Of a stretch of 64,000 bases of DNA, positions 56,366 to 64,000 are shown one piece after another; position 1 is the stretch's first letter, and every line of letters starts with the position of its first letter. The notes beneath the pieces are model-generated. The model made no database searches. It saw nothing but the letters and a program-made list of their open reading frames with translations, and had not been told where the DNA came from. The position numbers and the translations under genes are program-made. This stretch comes from Methylobacterium radiotolerans JCM 2831 (lineage in GTDB: Bacteria; Pseudomonadota; Alphaproteobacteria; Rhizobiales; Beijerinckiaceae), in contig NC_010510.1 of NCBI RefSeq assembly GCF_000019725.1, positions 462,501-526,500 of the forward strand, in the 5' to 3' direction.

Positions 56366-56554
56366 ATGGTTCGCGGACTGTCACTGGCCGTGCTCGGGGT
56401 GATGACGCTGGCGGGCGACGTCTTTGCGGCCCCCTAGCCCGCCCTGGCCGACCCGCCGCCACCGCGGTTCGGCGGCTGCGGACACAGGGACGTGCGCACC
56501 TGCGAGGAGCGCCGATACGTCGGCTTCGGCGGATACGGCTGCGGCCGCTGGTGA
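56366..56554 (+). pseudogene. small Cys-rich exported protein gene with an in-frame TAG
   Basis: The frame from ATG 56366 encodes a signal peptide (VRGLSLAVLGVMTLAGDVFAA) and stops at TAG 56435-56437, codon 24. The same frame continues through DPPPPRFGGCGHRDVRTC and RRYVGFGGYGCGRW to TGA 56552-56554. With the stop read as Gln (CAG to TAG) it would be a 62-residue secreted protein with four Cys. The sense continuation after the stop argues for a recent nonsense mutation or a sequencing error. Confidence 0.55.
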
Positions 56555-57040
56555 GGCGGCATCCGAAGCGGCCGCGGGGCCGACGATGACCGAAGCGTTT
56601 TCGGGCCGCCGCCGGCTCAGCTTGGTTTGATGACCGGCCGCGCCTCGCCCTCCCCGCCGCGAAGCCCCATCGGCACACCGTAGGGCGGTGGCATCGCCGC
56701 TTTCCGTCCAGGCTGCCGACCAGGCCTCGCTCTCCAATAAAGCCCCAGCCGACGATGGAACGGTCCCTTCGGGAGCGCCGTTCCTGGCCGCGCGTCACGC
56801 CAGCACGTGACCGACCTCGGGCGAGGCCACCCCGCGCAAGTCGACGCCTGCCGCTTCGAAGGCAAAACCGGCTCCAGAGCGGGTTTCGCCTCGCGACACA
56901 CTCATGCTCAACACGATGAATCACGCACATTCCGCTGCCGTTAGTGTTGGCATCGTGCGCGGATACTGCCGTTTTTGCTGGAACGGTTTGCGCAATCTGC
57001 CCGTTTCAGCGCCGTACGATCATTCAATCGGAGATTCTAC
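56555..57040. other. 486-nt gap, no supported gene
   Basis: Only short frames without family match lie here. The right end (from about 56890) is less GC-rich, with ATTCCGCTGCCG and TTTTTGCTGG patches, and probably carries the promoter of the exported repeat protein that starts at 57041. Confidence 0.5.
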
Positions 57041-57502
57041 ATGCTGAAGCACGTTCGCGTCGCCGCCCTCGCGACGACCTTCGTCATCGGCGGTGCGGCC
57101 ATGGCCCTCGCCCAGTCGTCCTCGACCGTCGGCACGGGCGGTTCCTCGGCGGGCGGCGGGACCAGCTCCTCCACCGTGGGCACAGGCGGTTCCTCCTCGG
57201 GCTCCGGCACCGGCTCCGGCTCGTCCTCGACGCTTGGCACCGGCGGCTCGTCGGCGGGCGGCGGGACCAGCTCCTCCACGGTGGGCACGGGCGGCTCGTC
57301 CGCGGGTTCCGGCTCCGGCTCGTCCTCGTCGATGGGCACCGGCGGTTCCTCGGCGGGCAAGGGCACGAGTTCCTCGTCGATGGGCACGGGCGGTTCCTCG
57401 TCCGGGATGTCGGACGGCGCGGGCAAGTCGGGCAGCGCCCCGGGCCATGACAAGAGCGGCCCCGGCAACTCCGAGAACGCCCCGGGCCACAACAAGCGCT
57501 GA
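57041..57502 (+). CDS. exported Ser/Gly/Thr-rich repeat protein (1 of 3)
   Basis: A 153-residue protein. A signal peptide (residues 1-25, ending MALAQS) is followed by a low-complexity region of six repeats of the core (V/L/M)GTGGSS, spaced 16-19 residues, linked by Ser/Gly runs (30-120). A charged tail, SAPGHDKSGPG and NAPGHNKR, ends the protein. No family is recognised. Two related exported proteins follow on the same strand. The composition suggests an intrinsically disordered surface or periplasmic protein. Confidence 0.8.
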   Translation: MLKHVRVAALATTFVIGGAAMALAQSSSTVGTGGSSAGGGTSSSTVGTGGSSSGSGTGSGSSSTLGTGGSSAGGGTSSSTVGTGGSSAGSGSGSSSSMGTGGSSAGKGTSSSSMGTGGSSSGMSDGAGKSGSAPGHDKSGPGNSENAPGHNKR

Positions 57503-57523
57503 CCCTCGGCGGGTGCAAGCACC

Positions 57524-57549
57524 GGGCGCGGTCCGGGAGGATCGCGCCC
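57524..57549 (+). terminator. hairpin between exported repeat proteins 1 and 2
   Basis: GGGCGCGGTCC (57524-57534) pairs with GGATCGCGCCC (57539-57549) with one G-T wobble and a GGGA loop; a T/C-rich tail follows. It lies 22 nt after the first gene's stop and 26 nt before the next start. It may end or attenuate transcription between the two. Confidence 0.5.
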
Positions 57550-57574
57550 TCCTTGTCTTCGAGGAGACCGGAAC

Positions 57575-57949
57575 ATGCCTCGCCTGATCATGCCGTTACT
57601 CTGCGGCACTTTCATTCTCGCCGGCTCGGTCGCGGGCCACGCCCAGACCAGCACGGTCACCACCGGCCCGAACGGCGTCTCCGGGAGCACGACCGTCACC
57701 ACCGGCCCGAACGGCAAGCCGTGCAAGGTCGTGCATTCCGACGGGGCTGGCGACACCGGCTCGATGTCGAGTTCCGTCACGGCCGGTCCGGGCGGCGTCA
57801 GCAGTGCGACCACGGGCGGCCCCTCGGTGACGACGAGGTCCGGCAACGGATCGAGCAGCAGCTCGGCCTCCAGTTCGAGTTCCGGCGGCACGACCATGAC
57901 GACCACCGGAGACGGCGACTGCGTCGTCACCGTCCCGAAGGGGAAGTGA
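57575..57949 (+). CDS. exported Thr/Ser/Gly-rich protein (2 of 3)
   Basis: A 124-residue protein with a signal peptide (1-23, ending AGHAQ), three VTTGPNG/VTAGPGG-like repeats, one internal Cys in GKPCKVVH, a poly-Ser tract (about 90-110) and a second Cys in GDGDCVVTVPKGK at the end. The two Cys could form a disulfide. No family is recognised. It shares layout with its neighbours but not the exact repeat. Confidence 0.75.
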   Translation: MPRLIMPLLCGTFILAGSVAGHAQTSTVTTGPNGVSGSTTVTTGPNGKPCKVVHSDGAGDTGSMSSSVTAGPGGVSSATTGGPSVTTRSGNGSSSSSASSSSSGGTTMTTTGDGDCVVTVPKGK

Positions 57950-57956
57950 GGATCAC

Positions 57957-58376
57957 ATGACGACCAAACACATCGTTCCGCTCGCGGCCCTCGGGCTCCT
58001 CGTCGCACCGGCGCTCGCGTTCGCCCAGTCCAGCGCCACCGGGGGCTCGGCCGGCTCGGCCGCGGCCGGCGGCACGTCGGCCTCGACCGTCGGCACCGGC
58101 GGCACCTCGACCGGCGCAGACGGGTCGACGGGTTCGTCGCTCGCGACCGGCGGAAGCGCGGCGGGCGGCAAGACCAACGATCGTTCGCACGTCAACGGGA
58201 CCGGGAACGGAGGACTCAACGGGCAGTCGAAGGCGATGGCCCACGACGGCGGGACCTTCTCGAAGTCGCACACGAAGACGAAGGTCCGCGACGGCGAGGT
58301 GGAGTCCCGCACGAAGACCATGGCGCACGAGCCGGGGTCGAAGCCGGTGAAATCGACCACCACGACCGGCCGGTGA
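57957..58376 (+). CDS. exported Ser/Gly/Thr-rich protein (3 of 3)
   Basis: A 139-residue protein. The signal peptide ends AFAQSS, and the N-terminal low-complexity region contains STVGTGGTS like protein 1. The C-terminal half is polar and charged, with HTKTKVRDGEVESRTKTMAHE. It starts 7 nt after protein 2's stop, so these two are co-transcribed. No family is recognised. Confidence 0.75.
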   Translation: MTTKHIVPLAALGLLVAPALAFAQSSATGGSAGSAAAGGTSASTVGTGGTSTGADGSTGSSLATGGSAAGGKTNDRSHVNGTGNGGLNGQSKAMAHDGGTFSKSHTKTKVRDGEVESRTKTMAHEPGSKPVKSTTTTGR

Positions 58377-58667
58377 CGGCGTCGTCCCGGCGGATCGACT
58401 CGCGGGCGCGCGTGCCGGCGATGGGGTGGGACGAGGCGACCATCTGACGACACTCCCGATGGGCCGGCGCCGCGCTGATGGCCGTGCGGTCCATGCTGCC
58501 GTTCCAGCTTCCCACTCGCAGCGGCTCGGCCCGGACGACGCGCTCGAGAAAAGGCGTGACGACATCGGTCGCCGGGCCATGCCGCGAATGAGCCGAAGCT
58601 CGCGCAACGAGGTTGTCCCAACGGTGTGCCGCACGAGGTCGGCGCAGCGACGAGGAATTCACGCCGC

Positions 58668-60647
58668 ATGCCTGTCGACGACGCCCTGCCACGCCAACCC
58701 GCCCAGGTCCCGCCGCCGCTCGTCCCGGGCCTGCGCGGGCTGCTGACTCTCGCGGTCGGCGTCGTGCTCGTCGCGGCGCTCTACTTCGGGCGCGAGGTTT
58801 TCATCCCCCTCGTCCTGGCCGTGCTGCTCAGCTTCGTCCTCGGGCCGGTCGTCAACCTGCTGCGGAAGGCCAAGCTCGGGCGCGTACCCTCGGTCATCGT
58901 CGCGGTCCTGCTGGCCCTCGGCGTTCTCGGCGGCATCGCCGCCGTCATCGGCACCCAGGTCGCCGGGCTCGCCGGTAACCTGCCGCAATATCAAGCCACC
59001 GTGCAGAGGAAGGTCGCGGGCCTGCAGCAGGGCTGGCTGGGCGAGGCCAACCGCATCCTCCAAAAATTCAACCACCAAGTGCACGACGTGACCCAGAAGG
59101 CGGACGCAGCCGGCACGACCGCCGCGACCGGACCGGCGGGCGAGACGCCCAAGGCGCAACTGGTGCGCGTGGAGCAGCCCGAGCCCTCGCCCTTCGCGCT
59201 GGCCGAGAAGGTCCTGGGACCCATCGTCTCACCGCTGACCGACGTCGGTATCGTCCTCGTCGTGGTCGTGTTTCTCCTCCTGCAGCGCGAGGACCTGCGC
59301 AATCGCATGATCCGCCTGTTCGGATCGAGCGACCTGCACCGCACGACGGTGGCCATGGACGACGCGGCCGGCCGCCTCGGCACCTACTTCCTCGCTCAGC
59401 TCGGCATGAACGCGACGTTCGGGGTGATCGTCGGGATCGGCCTCTGGTTCATCGGCGTGCCCAACCCGCTCCTGTGGGGCGTGTTCTCGGCGATCATGCG
59501 CTTCATCCCCTATATCGGTGCCATCGCCTCCGGCATCCTGCCCGTGGCCTTGGCGGCCGCGGTCGACCCGGGCTGGTCGATGGTCATCGCGACCGCGGCG
59601 CTCTTCCTCGTCGCCGAGCCGCTCTTCGGGCAGGTGATCGAGCCTCTGCTCTACGGCCACTCCACCGGGCTCTCGCCCTTCGCGGTGATCGTCTCAACCC
59701 TGTTCTGGGGCTTCCTGTGGGGACCCATCGGCCTGATCCTGGCAACCCCGTTCACCGTCTGCCTCGTCGTGCTCGGCCGCCACGTGGACAGCCTGGAGTT
59801 CTTCGACGTGCTGCTGGGCGACCGGCCACCACTGACGCCGGTGGAGAACTTCTACCAGCGCATGCTGGCCGGCGACCCGGACGAGGTGCGCGAGGTCGCC
59901 GAGGCCATGCTGAAGGACCGCTCGCTCTCCTCGTATTACGACGAAGTGGCGCTCAAGGGCCTGCAACTCGCCGCCAACGACTTCGCGCGCGGGGTGGTGA
60001 CGCCGGCGCAACTCGACAACATCCGCGCTTCGGCCCGCTCGCTGGTGGAGGACTTCGAGGACCATCCCGACGCGCCACCCGCGGGCGACGACAAGAGGGT
60101 GAACCCGAGCGAGACCCCGACCCTGGCCGAGCGGACCCACACCCGTACCGAGGCCGTGCCGGGACAGGCACCGCCGCGGGAGACTCTGCCTGAGGCGTGG
60201 CGCGGGGAGGCACCAGTCCTGTGCGTGGCCGGGCGCGGCCCCCACGACGAGGCCTCCTCGGCGATGCTGGCCCAGCTGCTGCGCAAGCACGGGCTCGGTG
60301 CGCGCGTGACGCCCTACCGGGCGGTCTCGCGCGAGGGCATCCGCGACCTCGACGTGACCGGCGTCGCCATGGTGTGCATCTCCTACCTCGACATCACCGG
60401 GAACCCGGCGCATCTGCGCTATCTCCTGGAGCGGGTGAGGCGCCGGGCGCCGGGCGTCCCGGTCCTGGTGGGCCTCTGGCCGGTCGGCGAGCGGGTGCTC
60501 ACCGACGCCGCGCTCGGTCGGGAGGTCGGAGCGGACGTCTACGTGTCCTCGCTCCGTGACGCGGTCGAGGCATGCCTCAGGGCGGCCGAAGGCGCGACCC
60601 GCGGCCCGGGCGTCGGGGATCGAGAGGCCTTCGCCATGATCCGATGA
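58668..60647 (+). CDS. AI-2E/PerM family permease with C-terminal B12-binding-like domain
   Basis: A 659-residue protein. Residues about 20-385 are the AI-2E transporter (UPF0118/PerM) core with seven or eight helices: GREVFIPLVLAVLLSFVLGPVV, MRFIPYIGAIASG and GFLWGPIGLILATPFTV. A cytosolic extension follows. A last domain (about 520-645) looks like a B12-binding-type Rossmann fold: PVLCVAGRGPHDEASSAMLAQLL, then a VCISYLDITG strand and GVPVLVGLWPVGE. The cobalamin His motif is not complete. ATG 58668 has GAGGAAT upstream; GTG 58626 would add 14 residues. Confidence 0.85.
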   Translation: MPVDDALPRQPAQVPPPLVPGLRGLLTLAVGVVLVAALYFGREVFIPLVLAVLLSFVLGPVVNLLRKAKLGRVPSVIVAVLLALGVLGGIAAVIGTQVAGLAGNLPQYQATVQRKVAGLQQGWLGEANRILQKFNHQVHDVTQKADAAGTTAATGPAGETPKAQLVRVEQPEPSPFALAEKVLGPIVSPLTDVGIVLVVVVFLLLQREDLRNRMIRLFGSSDLHRTTVAMDDAAGRLGTYFLAQLGMNATFGVIVGIGLWFIGVPNPLLWGVFSAIMRFIPYIGAIASGILPVALAAAVDPGWSMVIATAALFLVAEPLFGQVIEPLLYGHSTGLSPFAVIVSTLFWGFLWGPIGLILATPFTVCLVVLGRHVDSLEFFDVLLGDRPPLTPVENFYQRMLAGDPDEVREVAEAMLKDRSLSSYYDEVALKGLQLAANDFARGVVTPAQLDNIRASARSLVEDFEDHPDAPPAGDDKRVNPSETPTLAERTHTRTEAVPGQAPPRETLPEAWRGEAPVLCVAGRGPHDEASSAMLAQLLRKHGLGARVTPYRAVSREGIRDLDVTGVAMVCISYLDITGNPAHLRYLLERVRRRAPGVPVLVGLWPVGERVLTDAALGREVGADVYVSSLRDAVEACLRAAEGATRGPGVGDREAFAMIR

Positions 60648-60735
60648 GGGGCCGCCCAGACGCGGTTCACCGAACCCGGGCTCCCGAGCTCGGTCCCATG
60701 CAGTGACGCGCGCCGCAGCTGCATCGCCGGGCCCG

Positions 60736-61197
60736 TCAGCTCGGGTAGTTCGGCGCCCCTGCGACCCGGGCCGCCGCCTCGCGGGCCCTGGCGTCTGCCG
60801 CGGCCTCGGCTTGGTTGGCCGCCGCTGCGATGGCACCGGGCCGGACGCCATTGTGTAGCGCAAGACGGGCGCGCAGCTCGTCGAGTTCCTCCTCCGTCAG
60901 GTTCTCGATGCCGATGAAGCGGTTCTGCGCCGCGCTGGCCCGGATCAGCTCGTCGAGCTTGGCCTGGATGGCCGCCCCGTCCCGGTTCTGGGTGTTCTGG
61001 ATCAGAAACACCATCAGGAAGGTGACGATGGTCGTGCCGGTATTGATCACGAGCTGCCAGGCATCGGAGTAGCCGAACAGGGGGCCGGTGACCGCCCAGA
61101 CGACGATCAGGCCGATGCTGGTCGCGAACGTCGATGGCCGACCAGCGGCCCGGGCGACCCGTGAGGAGAACTCGGCGAAACCCTTCGGCGTAGTCAC
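60736..61197 (-). CDS. low-affinity iron permease-like membrane protein
   Basis: A 153-residue protein of the low-affinity iron permease (Fet4-like) family as found in bacteria. Two helices are at about 25-70 (TSIGLIVVWAVTGPLFGYSDAWQLVINTGTTIVTFLMVFLIQNTQNRD), then a cytosolic tail beginning IQAKLDELIRA and an Ala-rich end. A role in iron transport is not shown for bacterial members. It is convergent with the permease gene. Confidence 0.85.
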   Translation of the reverse strand: MTTPKGFAEFSSRVARAAGRPSTFATSIGLIVVWAVTGPLFGYSDAWQLVINTGTTIVTFLMVFLIQNTQNRDGAAIQAKLDELIRASAAQNRFIGIENLTEEELDELRARLALHNGVRPGAIAAAANQAEAAADARAREAAARVAGAPNYPS

Positions 61198-61377
61198 CGT
61201 CCCGACCTCCGACCATCTTCGGCCGCACGCCTGAGCCCCGCGGCCCCCGGGAGCGTTCCGCCGGCGGACGACGGATACGGCGAACGTGCTTGGACCGTTC
61301 CACCACGAGACCGCGAGGCCGGGCGTGGGGGCGCTCCGGGACCGTGCCTCCTGCTCCTGGCCGATAGGATCCCGGGC

Positions 61378-63975
61378 TCAGCGCCGCGGGGAGCGACCGA
61401 ACGCCTGTCGCAGGCTGTCAGCCCCGTAGGGCTTCTTGATCACCGGCACGTCGCCCAGGTCGGGCGGGACCTGGAAGCTCTCGCCGTAGCCGGTGGCGAA
61501 CGCGAACGGGATGCCGAGCTCTGCGAGCCGCCGGGCGACCGCGACGCTCGTCTCGGCCCCGAGATTCACGTCGAGGAGCGCGCGGTCGGGCGGCGATGCG
61601 TCGATCAAGCGGAGCGCTTCCCGGACGGAGGCCGCCATGTCGACCGCGTCGGCTCCCAGCGCACTGAGCACCTCCTCCGCCTCCAGCGCGATGATCATGT
61701 TGTCCTCCACAACCAGCGCGGTCCCGCCGAACGAGACGGGCTGGACTCCCTCAGGCTTCGCGGCCCGCACTGCCCGAGGCGGCGCGGCCCGGACGAAGGC
61801 GGCCGGGATGGAGAGCCGCGCGGCCAAGCCGGTCAGCGCGTAGCGGACCTCGGCCTCGCCCTTGAGCTCGTAGGGGACGGATCGCTCGATGATCGTCGAG
61901 CCAAAGCCCCGCCGGGTCGGGGCCTTGACGGCGGGGCCGCCTGTCTCGGTCCAGTGGACGACGAGGCTGTCGAAGCCGTCCCGCTCCCAGCGAACGTCGA
62001 CCCGGCCGCCGCTGTCGCTCAGCGCGCCGTACTTGGCCGAGTTGGTCATCAGCTCGTGCACGACGAGCGCCATGGTCGTGAAGGCCTGTGGTTCGAGCAG
62101 GACATCGACGCCGTCGAGGACGACGCGGTCCGCTTTGGCGCCGAGGTAGGCCGCGGCCTCGACGGTGAGGAGCTCGGCGAGGGAACCCGGTCCCCAATTG
62201 GCGGAGGTGACCTGGTCGTGGGCCCGGGCGAGGGCCTGGATGCGGTCGCCGACCACTTCGGTGAAGTCTTCCGCATCGCCGGCGCTGGCCCGGCTCTGGG
62301 TGACCACGCCCCGGATCAGGTTGAGGATGTTGCGCACCCGGTGGTTCAGCTCGGCGATGAGGAGTTCCTGCCGCTCCTGCGCTTCCTTGCGCTCGCGCTC
62401 GGCCGAGTCGCTGAGCCGGAGGATCACCTCCAGGAGCGTGACCCGCAGCGCCTCCGCCGTGCGGGCTTCCGCATCCGTCCAGGGGAGCGACCGGCCGTGC
62501 ACGACCTCCCGCCACGCCTCGAAGCTCTTGCGCGGGGTCAGGCGGACGCCGTTCGGACCGAGGCTCGCCGGCTTTTCCGGATTGCCCGCCCACGTTACGG
62601 TGCGCGCCACCTCCTTTCGGAAGAACACCAGGAAGTCGCGCGGCGTGCGCGACACGGGCACGGCCAGCATCCCGGCCGCCCGCTCGTTGAAGTCGCGGCC
62701 AGGCTCGTGGAACCGCCCGATCTCGTCCGTGGCGTAGACCCGGCTCGCCGCCGTGCGGTTGAGGAAGCGCACGAGGCCGGTGAACTCCTCGCGCGTCGGC
62801 GTCATGCCCTGCAGCGTGACCTCGCCGTTCACCCACAGGCCCAGCCCGTCGCAGGCCACAATGCCGGAGAGCTCATCGGCGAAATCCGCCAGCCCCTCCA
62901 GGCCGGCACCGCCCGAAGCCATGGCGCTCATCAGGCGGTTGTGCGTCTCGCGCGCCAGCGCCTCCTGGGCGGCGAGGACCTCGCGCTCGCGGCTCTCCAG
63001 GATCCACGAGAACATCTGGCCGAACAGCTCGGCGGCGGTGCGGCGCTCCAGGGAGATGTGGCGCGGCTCGGTGTGGTGGCAGGCGAACAAGCCCCAGAGT
63101 CGGCCGTCGCGCAGGATGGAGACGGACAGCGAGGCGGCCACGCCCATGTTGCGCAGGTACTCGAGATGGATCGACGACACCGTGCGCAGGGTTGAGAGCG
63201 ACAGGTCGAGGGGCTCGCCCGCGGGATCGTGCGGCGGGATCACCGGGATGGCCGGCGCATCGATGTCGGCGATGATACGCAACCAGTTCCGCTCGTAGAG
63301 CGCGCGGGCCTGCTTGGGGATGTCCGAGGCCGGGTAATGCAGGCCGAGATAGCGGTCGAGACCGGACCGCACGGCCTCGGCGATGACCTCGCCCGAGCCG
63401 TCGGGGGCGAAGCGGTAGACCATGACCCGGTCGAAGCCGGTGAGCGCCCGCATCTGTCGAGCGGCCTCGCGGCAGAGCGGCTCGAACTCCGCGGTCTGCT
63501 GCAGGCGGGAGACCATGTTGCGCACAAGGTTGCCGGCGCTGAGGTGCTCCGGCGCGCTGGGCTCGGCCTCGATGATGATGGCGCCGCCGGACACGTGCAG
63601 CGCGATGTCGAAGACGGGCTTGTCCGGCACGAGGCGGACCCCGAAGACCCGGTCGACGGCGTCGGGCCCGCGCAGGGTTTGCAGGTGGCCGCGCAGCAGG
63701 TGGATGGCCTCCCGATCGACGATCGCATCGAGCGGCAGGCCCAGGAGGTCCTCCGCGGGACGTCCGAGCCATTCTTGGGCGTTGGCGCTGGCACGCACCA
63801 AGATCCAGTCCGAGGAGACCGCGAGCAGGAAGCCGAACGGCTGCACCGTGCCGAGCACGTGGATCGGCTCGCGGTCGCAGGAGGTCAGATCGACCGGCGC
63901 CCCCTGTTCTTCCGTGCTCGCGTCCATGCGCCGCTTATCGCTCCGCGGATCCCGGTCGACACTCGATCTCGCCAT
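61378..63975 (-). CDS. bphP: bacteriophytochrome hybrid kinase (PAS-GAF-PHY-HWE-REC)
   Basis: An 865-residue red/far-red photoreceptor. The biliverdin-binding Cys is in TSCDREPIHVLGTVQPFG (Cys33, or Cys17 if the ATG at 63927 is used, which is also typical). The chromophore pocket shows YPASDIPKQARALY with the key Asp. PHY follows to about residue 500. An HWE/HisKA_2 kinase has LNHRVRNILNLIRG, and the C-terminal receiver has the phospho-Asp in ALLDVNLGAE. The receiver on the same chain suggests an internal phosphorelay. No heme oxygenase gene is adjacent. Confidence 0.93.
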   Translation of the reverse strand: MARSSVDRDPRSDKRRMDASTEEQGAPVDLTSCDREPIHVLGTVQPFGFLLAVSSDWILVRASANAQEWLGRPAEDLLGLPLDAIVDREAIHLLRGHLQTLRGPDAVDRVFGVRLVPDKPVFDIALHVSGGAIIIEAEPSAPEHLSAGNLVRNMVSRLQQTAEFEPLCREAARQMRALTGFDRVMVYRFAPDGSGEVIAEAVRSGLDRYLGLHYPASDIPKQARALYERNWLRIIADIDAPAIPVIPPHDPAGEPLDLSLSTLRTVSSIHLEYLRNMGVAASLSVSILRDGRLWGLFACHHTEPRHISLERRTAAELFGQMFSWILESREREVLAAQEALARETHNRLMSAMASGGAGLEGLADFADELSGIVACDGLGLWVNGEVTLQGMTPTREEFTGLVRFLNRTAASRVYATDEIGRFHEPGRDFNERAAGMLAVPVSRTPRDFLVFFRKEVARTVTWAGNPEKPASLGPNGVRLTPRKSFEAWREVVHGRSLPWTDAEARTAEALRVTLLEVILRLSDSAERERKEAQERQELLIAELNHRVRNILNLIRGVVTQSRASAGDAEDFTEVVGDRIQALARAHDQVTSANWGPGSLAELLTVEAAAYLGAKADRVVLDGVDVLLEPQAFTTMALVVHELMTNSAKYGALSDSGGRVDVRWERDGFDSLVVHWTETGGPAVKAPTRRGFGSTIIERSVPYELKGEAEVRYALTGLAARLSIPAAFVRAAPPRAVRAAKPEGVQPVSFGGTALVVEDNMIIALEAEEVLSALGADAVDMAASVREALRLIDASPPDRALLDVNLGAETSVAVARRLAELGIPFAFATGYGESFQVPPDLGDVPVIKKPYGADSLRQAFGRSPRR

Positions 63976-64000
63976 CGTTCGAGTAATGCGGAGGGGCGGC

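Noticed and set aside
58377..58667. Possible transposase remnant between the exported repeat protein and the permease
   Set aside because: Short frames on both strands showed no transposase motif, and no inverted ends were found.

Overview
The window is high-GC (roughly 70%), gene-dense alphaproteobacterial DNA. A fused urease gamma/beta subunit, a Tat-exported xanthine-dehydrogenase-like enzyme with a cytochrome c subunit, an HWE-kinase bacteriophytochrome and many Ser/Gly/Thr-rich exported proteins suggest Methylobacteriaceae (Methylobacterium or a relative). The genus is an inference. No tRNA, rRNA, CRISPR array or intact insertion sequence was seen.

Layout. (1) 1-1.2 kb: the end of an alpha/beta hydrolase gene and a RidA. 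(2) 1.3-7.8 kb, minus strand: a urease operon ureE-ureF-ureAB(fused)-ureC-ureG-ureD, followed by an orphan urea-binding protein UrtA. (3) 8-9.5 kb: an orphan polysaccharide-type ABC permease and a small membrane protein divergent from an AraC regulator. (4) 10.6-24 kb: purine catabolism. It holds 5-hydroxyisourate hydrolase, the membrane cytochrome c urate oxidase PuuD, allantoinase PuuE, OHCU decarboxylase, a LysR regulator, a Tsx-like porin, a three-subunit Mo/2Fe-2S/triheme cytochrome c dehydrogenase, a xanthine/uracil-type permease and 8-oxoguanine deaminase. (5) 24.3-29.8 kb: the complete beta-hydroxyaspartate cycle, bhcABCD, with the divergent IclR regulator bhcR. (6) 29.8-41.5 kb: mixed genes, including a secreted phospholipase A2-like protein, a CHASE hybrid kinase, a YgiQ radical SAM protein, an HxlR regulator divergent from a VOC/VOC/DHFR cassette, a TPP enzyme and an SMP-30 lactonase. 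(7) 41.8-53 kb: one tightly packed respiratory operon with alternative complex III (actABCDEF), an unknown membrane protein, and a caa3-type A2 oxidase (ctaCDE plus a subunit IV-like protein). (8) 53-58.7 kb: an accessory zone with DUF421, three tiny overlapping ORFs, a stretch of lower GC without a recognisable gene, a glutaredoxin-MauE fusion, a small exported protein gene broken by one stop codon, and three tandem exported low-complexity proteins. (9) 58.7-64 kb: an AI-2E-type permease with an extra C-terminal domain, a low-affinity iron permease-like protein, and a bacteriophytochrome hybrid kinase.

Regions 2, 4 and 5 read as one metabolic plan. Purines are oxidised to urate and opened to allantoin and allantoate. 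Further breakdown yields urea and glyoxylate. Urea goes to urease. Glyoxylate can enter the beta-hydroxyaspartate cycle and return to central metabolism as a C4 compound. The allantoate-to-glyoxylate enzymes are not in the window. Both oxidations upstream of 5-hydroxyisourate appear cytochrome c-linked, so electrons could reach an oxidase such as the caa3 enzyme encoded 25 kb away.
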